Shown piece by piece: positions 45,314 to 53,505 of a stretch of 64,000 nucleotides of DNA. The position numbers were made by a program, and so were the translations under genes. The stretch covers positions 461-64,460 of the forward strand of contig DKPQ01000014.1 of the NCBI GenBank assembly GCA_002471275.1, given 5' to 3'. The notes under the pieces were generated by a model. That model ran no database searches. It saw only the letters and a program-made list of their open reading frames with translations, and was not told where the DNA came from. The DNA comes from Flammeovirgaceae bacterium UBA7330 (lineage in GTDB: Bacteria > Bacteroidota > Bacteroidia > Cytophagales > Cyclobacteriaceae). Numbering within the stretch: position 1 is the first letter of the stretch; each line of letters begins with the position of its first letter.

Positions 45314-46762
45314 TTAATAACCAAGGTTCTGTGTCAAAAGACCGCCGCTGAGGTTAATCTCCCTTTGTGGAATAGGCAGGAACCTTGCCTTCCTTGAATC
45401 ATACACATATCCCATTTCGGTAGAATGAGCAGACAGGACATTATCCAACTCGCCAAACCTGATCAGATCAAAGTAGCGCTGATTTTCAAAAGCCAACTCA
45501 ACCCTTCTTTCTGTCATTAAATCCGCTTTTGTTATCGTTGTAACCGTAGCTGTCAACCCGGCTCTGTCTCTCACCGCCTGGAAAGAACTCAACGCATCAG
45601 GATCTACCGTGGCAGGCGCTCCCGCCATGGTTGCTTCCACATGCAACAACAATATATCAGCATATCGAAGCGCGATATAGTCATTGCCCGCATTACGTCC
45701 CACTCCATATGAGGGAGGTGTAGTAGTCAAATCTGACCCTTCGGGTAAAAACTTGGTTACTTCATTCAGGTCATCGGCCAAGAAGCCCAGGTCTGTGATA
45801 GAAACGGCTGTCCTGTTTCCTCCAAAGGCCTGAAAATCATTATAGAGGTTTAGGTTTACAATGTTTTGACCGTCTTCTCTACCCGCCCGGGTGGAAGAAG
45901 TAAATTCAGCAGAAAACCCCTGACTTTCCTCGGCATTTCCCGGGATGTACTGAATAGCAAAAATGATTTCACTGTTTAGCTCATTGTAAAACACATCATG
46001 GAAATCACTCTGCAAAGAATAGTCACCTGAATTAATGATCGATTCACACAAAGCTTCAGCAGCACCATAATCAGGAGTATCCAGAGACAAATACACTTTG
46101 GCTAATATTCCCTGTGCGGCAGCTTTTGAAGCCCTTGACTTATGAGAATTGTCCAAAACGTTTACTGCTTCCTGTAAATCAGCAATTATTTGTTGATATA
46201 TCTGGGCCGCAGCTACCCTTGTAAAAAGGGTCTCCGTATCCTCAGGGTTGACAGGTGATGTGACCAAAGGCACATCGCCGTACATCCTAACCAGTTTGAA
46301 GTAAGCATAGGCTCTCAGAAATTTAGCTTCTGCTGCATAAGCTGCCTGATTGCTTTCATTCGCTATATCAATGTAGTTCAGGATATTATTCGCTCTGAAT
46401 ATTACTTGATACATTGACTGATAGTAATCTTCAGACTCTACATTGATGGGTTCAACGATGTATCTGTGAAAATCAGATTTAGACCCCTCTAATGTTGCAT
46501 TCCTCGTATTATCTGTACGATGCTCGGTCAAAAGATGCTCGAATTGCACCCCTCTGTTAGCACGTCCGATATTGGTTTCCGTGCTCTCATTGGTTCCCTG
46601 AAGAGCGTCATAGATTCCATAAATCCCGGACAAAACATCGCCATCAGTAGCAAAGTAGGCATCCAAAGCAACTACCGTATCCGGCAGTGGATTTAAGAAC
46701 TCATCATCACAAGAGGTAAAAACCGCTGCAATGGCTAATATTATATATTTTATACTTTTCAT
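45314..46762 (-). CDS. susD: SusD/RagB family protein of the alginate locus
   Basis: 482 residues from the ATG at 46762; a TTG at 46783 adds 7 residues and overlaps susC, but the ATG gives the better lipoprotein signal (MKSIKYIILAIAAVFTSC, Cys 18). SusD hallmarks: DDEFLNPLPDTVVALDAYF at the start, AAEAKFLRAYAYFKLVRMYGDVPLV, and the C-terminal ERRVELAFENQRYFDLIRFGE. It caps the SusC channel and captures alginate oligomers. The TTG or ATG start lies within a few bases of the susC stop, so the pair is co-translated. Confidence 0.95.
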   Translation of the reverse strand: MKSIKYIILAIAAVFTSCDDEFLNPLPDTVVALDAYFATDGDVLSGIYGIYDALQGTNESTETNIGRANRGVQFEHLLTEHRTDNTRNATLEGSKSDFHRYIVEPINVESEDYYQSMYQVIFRANNILNYIDIANESNQAAYAAEAKFLRAYAYFKLVRMYGDVPLVTSPVNPEDTETLFTRVAAAQIYQQIIADLQEAVNVLDNSHKSRASKAAAQGILAKVYLSLDTPDYGAAEALCESIINSGDYSLQSDFHDVFYNELNSEIIFAIQYIPGNAEESQGFSAEFTSSTRAGREDGQNIVNLNLYNDFQAFGGNRTAVSITDLGFLADDLNEVTKFLPEGSDLTTTPPSYGVGRNAGNDYIALRYADILLLHVEATMAGAPATVDPDALSSFQAVRDRAGLTATVTTITKADLMTERRVELAFENQRYFDLIRFGELDNVLSAHSTEMGYVYDSRKARFLPIPQREINLSGGLLTQNLGY

Positions 46763-46779
46763 GATTTTTTCTTTATTGA

Positions 46780-49700
46780 TCAAAAGTCAAGATTCAGACC
46801 AAGGGTAATCGTCCTGTAGAGAGGTGTACCTGCTCTTTGAGCTCCATAAGCTCTTGGATTATCATCATCTATATGCTCCGGATTGAAGCCGTGATAATCG
46901 TCAGCAGTCTTATAAAGTAAATTCTGGCCGGAAGCATAAATCCTCAGCCCCTGTACTCCAATTTTTGACGTCAACGTCACTGGCATGTTATAACCAATGG
47001 TCACGTTTCTTAATGAAAAGTAGTCTGCACTGGCAATCACTTCGCTCGTCAGCACTTTTTCCTGAATAAAAGATTCGTGAGGAATTAACCCATCTTCGAC
47101 AGCTTCTGCTGCTGCACCGGATCGGCTACTGTTTCCAAACCAGTTAAAGAAATATTGATCTCCGATATTGTTTACCTGAGCACCCAGGCTTCCCTGAAGC
47201 ATGAAAGACAAGTCAAAATCACGGAAAGTAAATTCATTGGTAAGACTGTATAAGATGTCCGGATAAGGATCTCCAAGGATCGTCTTGTCATCTTCAGTAA
47301 TTCTACCATCACCATTCAAGTCCCTTACGATAACATCTTCAGCCTGACCGTTAATACGATTCCAGGGTTTGTCAACATAAGCTACTCTAAACTCGGCATC
47401 ATTGTATTTCTCGGTATCTACTACATAGCCCCAGAAAGCTGATATGGGCTCTCCAACACGATTAATCCATTGGGAATTTCTACCGTATGTATCCTGGATA
47501 AGCGCATTGTTTGATTCACCAAAAGCCAATAGTTCATTTTCGTTGGTAGAAGCAATTACGGTGGTATTCCAGGTTAATTGATTTCCAACCACATTTCTTG
47601 TCCTCAACTCAAATTCCCAACCTCTGTTACGAACTTCGCCCAGGTTTACAATACCACTTGTGAAGCCAGTGACGTAAGAGACCGGGTTTTCCAACAACAG
47701 CTCGTTGCTTATCCTCGAGTAATAATCCAGTGAACCTGTAATTCTGTTATTAAAAAATCCAAAATCTACAGCAGGATTAAACTCTTCTGAAGCCTCCCAC
47801 TGCAATAGGGTATTGGCAATATTCAGAGGTGAAACACCATTGACGATGGCTCCATCAACGATGGCATTTGAATTTTGAAGTAGCGCCAGATATGGCCAGT
47901 TGTTGACAACTTCACTTCCAACATTGAATCGCTCAGACCCTGTAAAACCGTAACTCACTCTTAGCTTCAAATTGCTTAACAGGTTATTTCCCGCAAGAAA
48001 TGATTCATCTGTCACATTCCAACCGACAGAGATAGCGGGAAAATTACCATACTTGGAATTTGTTCCGAACACTGAACTACCGTCTCGTCTAAATGAAGCA
48101 TTTAACAGGTATTTTCCAGCGAATGCATAATTAACCCTGACAAAATATCCCAGTTTTCTAAGCTCTGTATTAATCTCTCCGGGCTCTGAAATTTGTGTAG
48201 CTCCCTCAAGGTTTGGCAGTAAATCATTCGTATATCCTACGCCTGTCACCTCGCTAATATTGCTTGTCCTTCTTTGAATCGTAACACCAGCAAGCGCCCC
48301 GAATTCGTGATCACCTATATTCTTGTCGTAAGTCAGCGTGTTATCAGAAATCAATCTTGTTCTGAATCGATTTTGCAGATAATACTGTGATCTACTTGCA
48401 CCTGCTGCGTGATAGTTTGTACCATCCCATCGTTCCCGCTTTCTGTGCTCAATGGTAGTAGCTAATGATGATTTGGCTTGTAGTCCATCAATGATATCCA
48501 CACTTATGTAAGTGGATCCATATAAATTGGTCTCAAACTCCATATGTTCTCTCTCCACATATTGCTGATAAGGATTTGAGTCACCGGAAGTACGGGGACG
48601 CGTATCACTGCCATCACCATTTAAATCCAACTCCACCAGGTGGTCTTCACGGAAGTAATCTCCCACACCAACATTTGGATAAACGTCACGATTGATCAAC
48701 TGAAGCGTTGCATCCGTATGATAGATAGGCAACCAGGGTGACAGACGCAGTGGATTATGTATGGACGTTGGTAACTGCCTTTGTTTTGAGTAAGAAGGGT
48801 TGATATTGACCCCGAATTTTACCCTGTTATTTACCTTTGAGTCTACCTTAATTCTTCCACTGTAGAATTTATAATCGTCAGTGATGATCACGCCTTCATC
48901 ATGAAGGTATCGTAATGAACCACTAAATGTTGTATTTTCATTTCCACCTCTCGCAGAAAGTGAATGACTATTGATATAACCTCCTTCGAGGAAAACATCC
49001 TGCCAGTCTCTATCGACGCCAGTCAATTGAACTATTTTTTGCATGTATTGAGTTTCCTCGCTAAGCTCTCCAGTCTGAGCACGTTCAAATTCAATCCAAT
49101 CTGCAACGCTCTTTCTGTAGTCATCACTTCCATGCGCATCTTTTCTCCCCACATAGCCCTGATAGCTAAATTTTGTCTGGCCAGGCTTACCACTTTTGGT
49201 CGTGATCATAATCACACCGTTTGAGCCCTCACTTCCGTAAATGGCTGCAGAGGCAGCATCTTTCAGTACTTCAAAAGATGCGATGTCGTTCATGTCCAGA
49301 TTTGAAAGGAAATCGGAGCTAACAACTATCCCATCCACTACGACTGCTGGGCCTGAATCAGCTGTTACAGAACCAAAACCTCTGATGGTAATGGTAGGTG
49401 CACCACCCGCTTCAGCGTTAGTCGCTTGAATATTCACACCGGATACCTGCCCTATAAGTGCATCATCTACTCTTGCAACAGGTATTTGATCTAATTTCTT
49501 ATTCTCGACCTTAGATATCGCTCCGGTGAGGTGAGATTTCTTTTGGGTTCCATACCCCACTACGACCACCTCATCCAGCTGCTCCAAATCCACCTCCATT
49601 TGATAATTGATTGTGGACCTTCCATTAAGCGGTACATCAACGGTCTTATAACCGATGAATGATAAGGTGAGAACAGCATCTTCTTTCACGTCCAGCGTGA

Positions 49701-49905
49701 AATCTCCATTGAGGTCGGTGATAGTACCATCCACTCCACCCTTGACCAAAATAGTGACGCCGGGAAGCCCTTCACCCCCTTCGTCTATAATTCTACCACT
49801 CACAGTCTGAGTGTCCTGCCCATAAGAGCTAAATGTGATCATCCCCAGGAGAAAGATTCCCAGGAACCTTATCCAATAAAAATCGGAAAGTAAATTGTGT
49901 TTCAT
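46780..49905 (-). CDS. susC: SusC/RagA TonB-dependent transporter of the alginate locus
   Basis: 1041 residues. A signal peptide is followed directly by the carboxypeptidase-regulatory-like domain (VSGRIIDEGGEGLPGVTILVKG, about 35-115), the TonB box region VVVVGYG, a plug (GGAPTITIRGFGSV, AAIYGSEGSNGVIMITTKSG) and a 22-strand-type barrel ending ITLGLNLDF. Unlike the other SusC here it has no STN domain, consistent with control by a GntR regulator instead of a sigma/anti-sigma pair. It imports alginate oligosaccharides across the outer membrane. Confidence 0.95.
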   Translation of the reverse strand: MKHNLLSDFYWIRFLGIFLLGMITFSSYGQDTQTVSGRIIDEGGEGLPGVTILVKGGVDGTITDLNGDFTLDVKEDAVLTLSFIGYKTVDVPLNGRSTINYQMEVDLEQLDEVVVVGYGTQKKSHLTGAISKVENKKLDQIPVARVDDALIGQVSGVNIQATNAEAGGAPTITIRGFGSVTADSGPAVVVDGIVVSSDFLSNLDMNDIASFEVLKDAASAAIYGSEGSNGVIMITTKSGKPGQTKFSYQGYVGRKDAHGSDDYRKSVADWIEFERAQTGELSEETQYMQKIVQLTGVDRDWQDVFLEGGYINSHSLSARGGNENTTFSGSLRYLHDEGVIITDDYKFYSGRIKVDSKVNNRVKFGVNINPSYSKQRQLPTSIHNPLRLSPWLPIYHTDATLQLINRDVYPNVGVGDYFREDHLVELDLNGDGSDTRPRTSGDSNPYQQYVEREHMEFETNLYGSTYISVDIIDGLQAKSSLATTIEHRKRERWDGTNYHAAGASRSQYYLQNRFRTRLISDNTLTYDKNIGDHEFGALAGVTIQRRTSNISEVTGVGYTNDLLPNLEGATQISEPGEINTELRKLGYFVRVNYAFAGKYLLNASFRRDGSSVFGTNSKYGNFPAISVGWNVTDESFLAGNNLLSNLKLRVSYGFTGSERFNVGSEVVNNWPYLALLQNSNAIVDGAIVNGVSPLNIANTLLQWEASEEFNPAVDFGFFNNRITGSLDYYSRISNELLLENPVSYVTGFTSGIVNLGEVRNRGWEFELRTRNVVGNQLTWNTTVIASTNENELLAFGESNNALIQDTYGRNSQWINRVGEPISAFWGYVVDTEKYNDAEFRVAYVDKPWNRINGQAEDVIVRDLNGDGRITEDDKTILGDPYPDILYSLTNEFTFRDFDLSFMLQGSLGAQVNNIGDQYFFNWFGNSSRSGAAAEAVEDGLIPHESFIQEKVLTSEVIASADYFSLRNVTIGYNMPVTLTSKIGVQGLRIYASGQNLLYKTADDYHGFNPEHIDDDNPRAYGAQRAGTPLYRTITLGLNLDF

Positions 49906-50013
49906 AATTGGTTTGTTTTGATTATGAGAATACCAGAATCGGTCTAAATCAGGAACAAGCCAACCGCGGTGAATGGGAAATTTCTATATTTGCCCCGCGG
50001 ATGTAATCGAAAG

Positions 50014-50048
50014 AAAAACCGTTCAGTGTGGTAATTGATGCGGTTTTT
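50014..50048 (-). terminator. Probable terminator between gntR and susC
   Basis: AAAAACCG (50014-50021) pairs with CGGTTTTT (50041-50048) over a 19-base loop, and on the minus strand the stem ends in TTTTT. It would end the regulator transcript before susC. No TAnnTTTG element reading toward susC is clear in the rest of 49906-50086; nearby CCGCGG pairs form a small inverted repeat. Confidence 0.4.
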
Positions 50049-50086
50049 GCCTTAATCTGCTTGTTTGAATGGATTAGTCTTTATGG

Positions 50087-50833
50087 CTAATCCATTTCCT
50101 TTTTTACACCATTATCGTTAATTAGTTTATTTTCATTTATTGAAAAATTTAAAATATCCTGAAGGTGCTTTTTCATGGCTTTTTTCGCAGCATCAGCATC
50201 CTTTTTCTCTATAAATTCAAGGATTTTATAATGTTCTTCCAAAGCCGATACCGGCCTGTTGCCACTACATACATTGTTTTCCTTGAAATAGGTGAGAATA
50301 TCAGGTGTTACGATCAACATCAGCGACTTGAGTACGGAGTTTTTGCTGGCTTCAGCGATCTTTAGATGGAACAGAAGATCTGTTTCCACTGTGTCCCCAC
50401 CCTTATTTACTATCTCTTCGTATTTAGACAGTGCGTTAGCGATAGAAATAATGTCATCATTATTTCTCCTCTGGGCAGCGAAATATGCTGAATTGGTTTC
50501 CAACAGTACGCGCGTTTCCACCAAAGAATGAAAGTCATCATTTTCTAACTCCAGCACATCTGTCATCAGGCCTTCCAGGGCAGTGATTCCAAACCCTGCC
50601 ACAACGGTACCACTCTGAGGTAAAGTCTTGAGGATACCATAAAACTCCAGCTTCCTGATGGCATCTCGAACATGCGTCCTTCCAATGCCAAACTTCTCGC
50701 TCAACATCCTTTCGGATGGTAATTTGTCACCAGGTTTCAACTGACCACTTGAGATCAACTCCTTAATCTGCTTGATGATTTTGTCGACCGGTTTTTCAAT
50801 GACTATCTCGCTAAAACTTTTTAATATCTCCAT
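50087..50833 (-). CDS. GntR family regulator, FadR subfamily (FCD domain)
   Basis: 248 residues. An N-terminal winged helix-turn-helix (about 15-85: LISSGQLKPGDKLPSERMLSEKFGIGRTHVRDAIRKLEFYGIL) is followed by an all-helical FCD ligand-binding domain (about 100-235) with ETRVLLETNSAYFAAQRR, LLFHLKIAEASKNSVL and ALEEHYKILEFIEKKD, whose Asp/His residues fit a metal-assisted acid-binding site. FCD regulators often sense sugar acids, so KDG, KDPG or DEH is a plausible effector. It is co-directional with and just upstream of the alginate susC. Two TGGT-type palindromes upstream suggest autoregulation. Confidence 0.9.
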   Translation of the reverse strand: MEILKSFSEIVIEKPVDKIIKQIKELISSGQLKPGDKLPSERMLSEKFGIGRTHVRDAIRKLEFYGILKTLPQSGTVVAGFGITALEGLMTDVLELENDDFHSLVETRVLLETNSAYFAAQRRNNDDIISIANALSKYEEIVNKGGDTVETDLLFHLKIAEASKNSVLKSLMLIVTPDILTYFKENNVCSGNRPVSALEEHYKILEFIEKKDADAAKKAMKKHLQDILNFSINENKLINDNGVKKEMD

Positions 50834-50864
50834 TTAAAAAATTTGTCTGTTTCTAGTGTTGTGG

Positions 50865-50893
50865 CTGGTAGTCTACCAGCAACTGGTCGACCA
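50865..50893 (-). promoter_or_regulatory. Two FadR/GntR-type operator palindromes
   Basis: CTGGTAGTCTACCAG (50865-50879) and TGGTCGACCA (50884-50893) are near-perfect inverted repeats of the TGGT-nn-ACCA kind bound by FadR-type regulators. They lie side by side in the leader of the gntR gene, just downstream of its likely promoter. Confidence 0.6.
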
Positions 50894-50918
50894 ATTTAAA
50901 ACGACATTTTAATTTTAA

Positions 50919-50945
50919 CAAATATTCAAAGGATATTTTTGTCAA
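50919..50945 (-). promoter_or_regulatory. Probable gntR promoter
   Basis: On the minus strand TTGAC (50941-50945) precedes AATATTTG (50919-50926), close to the Bacteroidota pair TTG / TAnnTTTG with one mismatch and slightly short spacing. The operator palindromes follow downstream. Confidence 0.4.
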
Positions 50946-51035
50946 TATTGCTAATTATTCATCGTTTTTGTCAATTACTTGCGAATTACGTAACAAATCA
51001 AACATGGTGTTTTCCTATTGTTGACAAAGGGGCAT

Positions 51036-51064
51036 AAAAAAAGGTTAGCCTGTAAAAGCTAACC
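51036..51064 (-). terminator. Intrinsic terminator of the BNR/GalM/GH2 operon
   Basis: GGTTAGC (51043-51049) pairs with GCTAACC (51058-51064) and is followed on the minus strand by a run of seven T, 25 bases after the stop codon of the BNR gene. Confidence 0.85.
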
Positions 51065-51089
51065 TCCTTATTTTTCTTAATGCAGTATC

Positions 51090-52271
51090 CTAAAGCTTAG
51101 CAGGGTCAATCACGATGTATTTGACCGACTCTCTCACGTAAGTATAGGTAGCATGGACCAACCCATCCTCAGCCTGGATAATTGCCGGATAGGAATAACC
51201 ATTTTCTGCTGGTACGTTCTCCAGGGTCATCACCGGCTCCCAGTTGATGCCATCATTGGAGATCGCCAGGTTCAGCATGTTTCGATTCTTAGGCTCTTCA
51301 CCCTTCTTTGTTGTGTGGTTATAAATGAGCAACTGTCTGCCATCCTTCAGGGTCACAGCGTCTGTACCTGAATTTGGGTTCGGAAGGCTGGTAGCAGTCA
51401 TCGGTGACCAGGTCTCTCCCTGATCCTCAGACCAGCTTTGAGAAACTACGTCCTGTCTGGTTCTGCACAGGATCTGCAGCCTGCCATCAGGATAAGTCAG
51501 CACACTTGGCTGGATAGCGTCAAATTCAATACCATCGTTGATAGGACCAACCACTCTCCAGGTCTTGCCATTGTCCTCACTGATCTCAAAGTGAACCATC
51601 CACAGATCATCTCCATCTTCTTTCTCCACCTCTGTACTGGTCGGATTGATGATCTTTCCGTCAGGTAACTGGATAGGTTTGTTTTTAACTGGCCCTAACA
51701 GATGGCCAATCTTTTCATCCTCACCAAGTTTTACAGGTTCAGACCAGGTTTTGCCATCATCTTCTGATGTGATCAACATTCCCCACCAGGTACGAGGATC
51801 CGGACCAACTTTGTAAAATAGCATCAGCGGACCTTCTTTAGGCTGAAACAATACCGGATTCCAGCAAGGGTACCTCAGGGTATCATTTTCTACACCATTC
51901 ACTACCTCAACCGGTCTGGTCCATTTACCATCTACCAGCCTGGAAACACGAATACCTACATCCGGATGTTTTTCATACGTACCAGCAAAAAAGGCTGCAA
52001 CGATACCAGATGGCGTTTCTACCAGAGTGGAGGCATGACACTCGGGGGTTGGCTTATCATCCAGAGGATAGATGAGTTCTCCTTTCAAGTAGGCTCCTTC
52101 ACCCGGTGAAGCCAATGGAGGTAAGTAAAAATTACCTGTGATGTCATTTGCTTCTTTCGTTTCCTTTTCCCCTTTCGATGAACTACAGGCAAAGCCTACC
52201 AGGGTGATGACTACAATTAAAATCAAGGTTTGAGCAAAGTTCCGAATCTTCGGGCTGGTCAGTTTTTTCAT
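51090..52271 (-). CDS. BNR-repeat (sialidase-like fold) lipoprotein
   Basis: 393 residues from the ATG at 52271; an upstream TTG at 52295 is less likely. Lipobox TLVGFAC (Cys about 28). The start of the propeller has PECHASTLVETPSGIVAAFFAG and EKHPDVGIRVSRLVDGKW, then Asp boxes ITSEDDGKTWSEP, ISEDNGKTWRVV, WSEDQGETWSPM and ISNDGINWEP. This is the BNR_2 type found with many plant- and algal-polysaccharide loci, where relatives hydrolyse different sugars; no FRIP motif of sialidases is seen. It shares an operon with aldose epimerase and a GH2 enzyme and ends at a terminator. Confidence 0.85.
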   Translation of the reverse strand: MKKLTSPKIRNFAQTLILIVVITLVGFACSSSKGEKETKEANDITGNFYLPPLASPGEGAYLKGELIYPLDDKPTPECHASTLVETPSGIVAAFFAGTYEKHPDVGIRVSRLVDGKWTRPVEVVNGVENDTLRYPCWNPVLFQPKEGPLMLFYKVGPDPRTWWGMLITSEDDGKTWSEPVKLGEDEKIGHLLGPVKNKPIQLPDGKIINPTSTEVEKEDGDDLWMVHFEISEDNGKTWRVVGPINDGIEFDAIQPSVLTYPDGRLQILCRTRQDVVSQSWSEDQGETWSPMTATSLPNPNSGTDAVTLKDGRQLLIYNHTTKKGEEPKNRNMLNLAISNDGINWEPVMTLENVPAENGYSYPAIIQAEDGLVHATYTYVRESVKYIVIDPAKL

Positions 52272-52350
52272 TTTTGAAATATGGGTTAAAAACAAGTATC
52301 CTATTACGTAAAGTAATAATACTCAAAAATGACGATTCGGGGCTATCCAA

Positions 52351-53496
52351 TTACTTCACCATGAAATTATATTGGGTAGTTGTTTGATATTTTTCTCCCG
52401 GATTTAAAACTACTGATGGAAAATCGGGCTGATTAGGCGAATCCGGATAGTGCTGGGTCTCCAGACAAACGGCTGACCTGTATTTGTAGACGATGTCTTC
52501 CTTCCCCGTGATGGTGCCGTCCAGGAAATTCCCGGTATAAAACTGTACACCGGGCTCTGTAGTTAAGATTTCCATTAACCTGCCGCTACCGGGATGATAC
52601 AAAGTGCCCACATTTCGAGGCTCACTTGTGATCCCACCCTCAAACGCCCAGCAATGGTCGTAACCTCCGCCATATTCCAATTGCAGATTGACTACTTCGA
52701 TGTCTTTCCCGATTGCTTTGGATTGCATAAAATCGAACGGACTTCCGTGGACAGGCCTTAATTCTCCTGTTGGGATCAACGTATTATCTACCGGCAGGAA
52801 GTGGGGTGCTTTTAGCATCAGCTCATGATCAAGGATATCCCTGGCAGGGTTCCCGGACAAGTTGAAATAGGCGTGTTGCGTCAGGTTGACAACTGTGGGC
52901 GCATCCGTCGTAGCCAGGTAGTCGATTTTCCAGGAAGTGGGAGTAAAAGTATAGGTGACTTTTGTTGTCAACGTTCCGGGATAGCCTTCTTCACCATCGG
53001 GACTTATATATTGAAAAGTAATCCCAACACTGTCGTCTGTTTTGTAGGTATCCGTTACATCCCAGATCACTTTGTCAAACCCCTTGATCCCTCCATGCAG
53101 ATGGTTGGGTCCATTGTTGATCGCCAGGGTATATTCCTTCCCGTTCAAAGAGAATTTTCCGCTGTCAATACGGTTACCATATCTACCAATGATGGATCCA
53201 AAGTACGGTGAAGCCTCCAGGTATCCCTCCAAATTATCATAACCAAGCACCACATCACCCATATTCCCATTTTTGTCCGGAACTAGCAGTGAGGTGACGA
53301 TGAGTCCATAATTGGTTATCTCAGCTTTGAGACCATTGGCAAACCCTATGGTATATAGATCAACACCTTTATTGTCAATCTCTCCAAAGCCCGTTTTTAC
53401 CAGGCTACTTTGTTCTGAGGGCATACAGGAAAGGTTAAAAAGAAGTGCCAGGGCAGAAGCCCAGGCACTTGATTGATTGATTAGTTTCTTCATCAT
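52351..53496 (-). CDS. galM: Aldose 1-epimerase, exported lipoprotein
   Basis: 381 residues. The lipobox LLFNLSC places it on a membrane outside the cytosol. GalM motifs are GSIIGRYGNRIDSGKF, INNGPNHLHGGIKGFDKVIW, LTQHAYFNLSG (catalytic His), GGYDHCWAFEGG and the late TGNFLDGT. The catalytic Glu is likely in the block around AVCLETQHYPDSPNQPDFP. It interconverts alpha and beta anomers of sugars released by the neighbouring glycosidases. It lies 9 bases from the GH2 gene. Confidence 0.93.
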   Translation of the reverse strand: MMKKLINQSSAWASALALLFNLSCMPSEQSSLVKTGFGEIDNKGVDLYTIGFANGLKAEITNYGLIVTSLLVPDKNGNMGDVVLGYDNLEGYLEASPYFGSIIGRYGNRIDSGKFSLNGKEYTLAINNGPNHLHGGIKGFDKVIWDVTDTYKTDDSVGITFQYISPDGEEGYPGTLTTKVTYTFTPTSWKIDYLATTDAPTVVNLTQHAYFNLSGNPARDILDHELMLKAPHFLPVDNTLIPTGELRPVHGSPFDFMQSKAIGKDIEVVNLQLEYGGGYDHCWAFEGGITSEPRNVGTLYHPGSGRLMEILTTEPGVQFYTGNFLDGTITGKEDIVYKYRSAVCLETQHYPDSPNQPDFPSVVLNPGEKYQTTTQYNFMVK

Positions 53497-53505
53497 TTAG
53501 AATAA

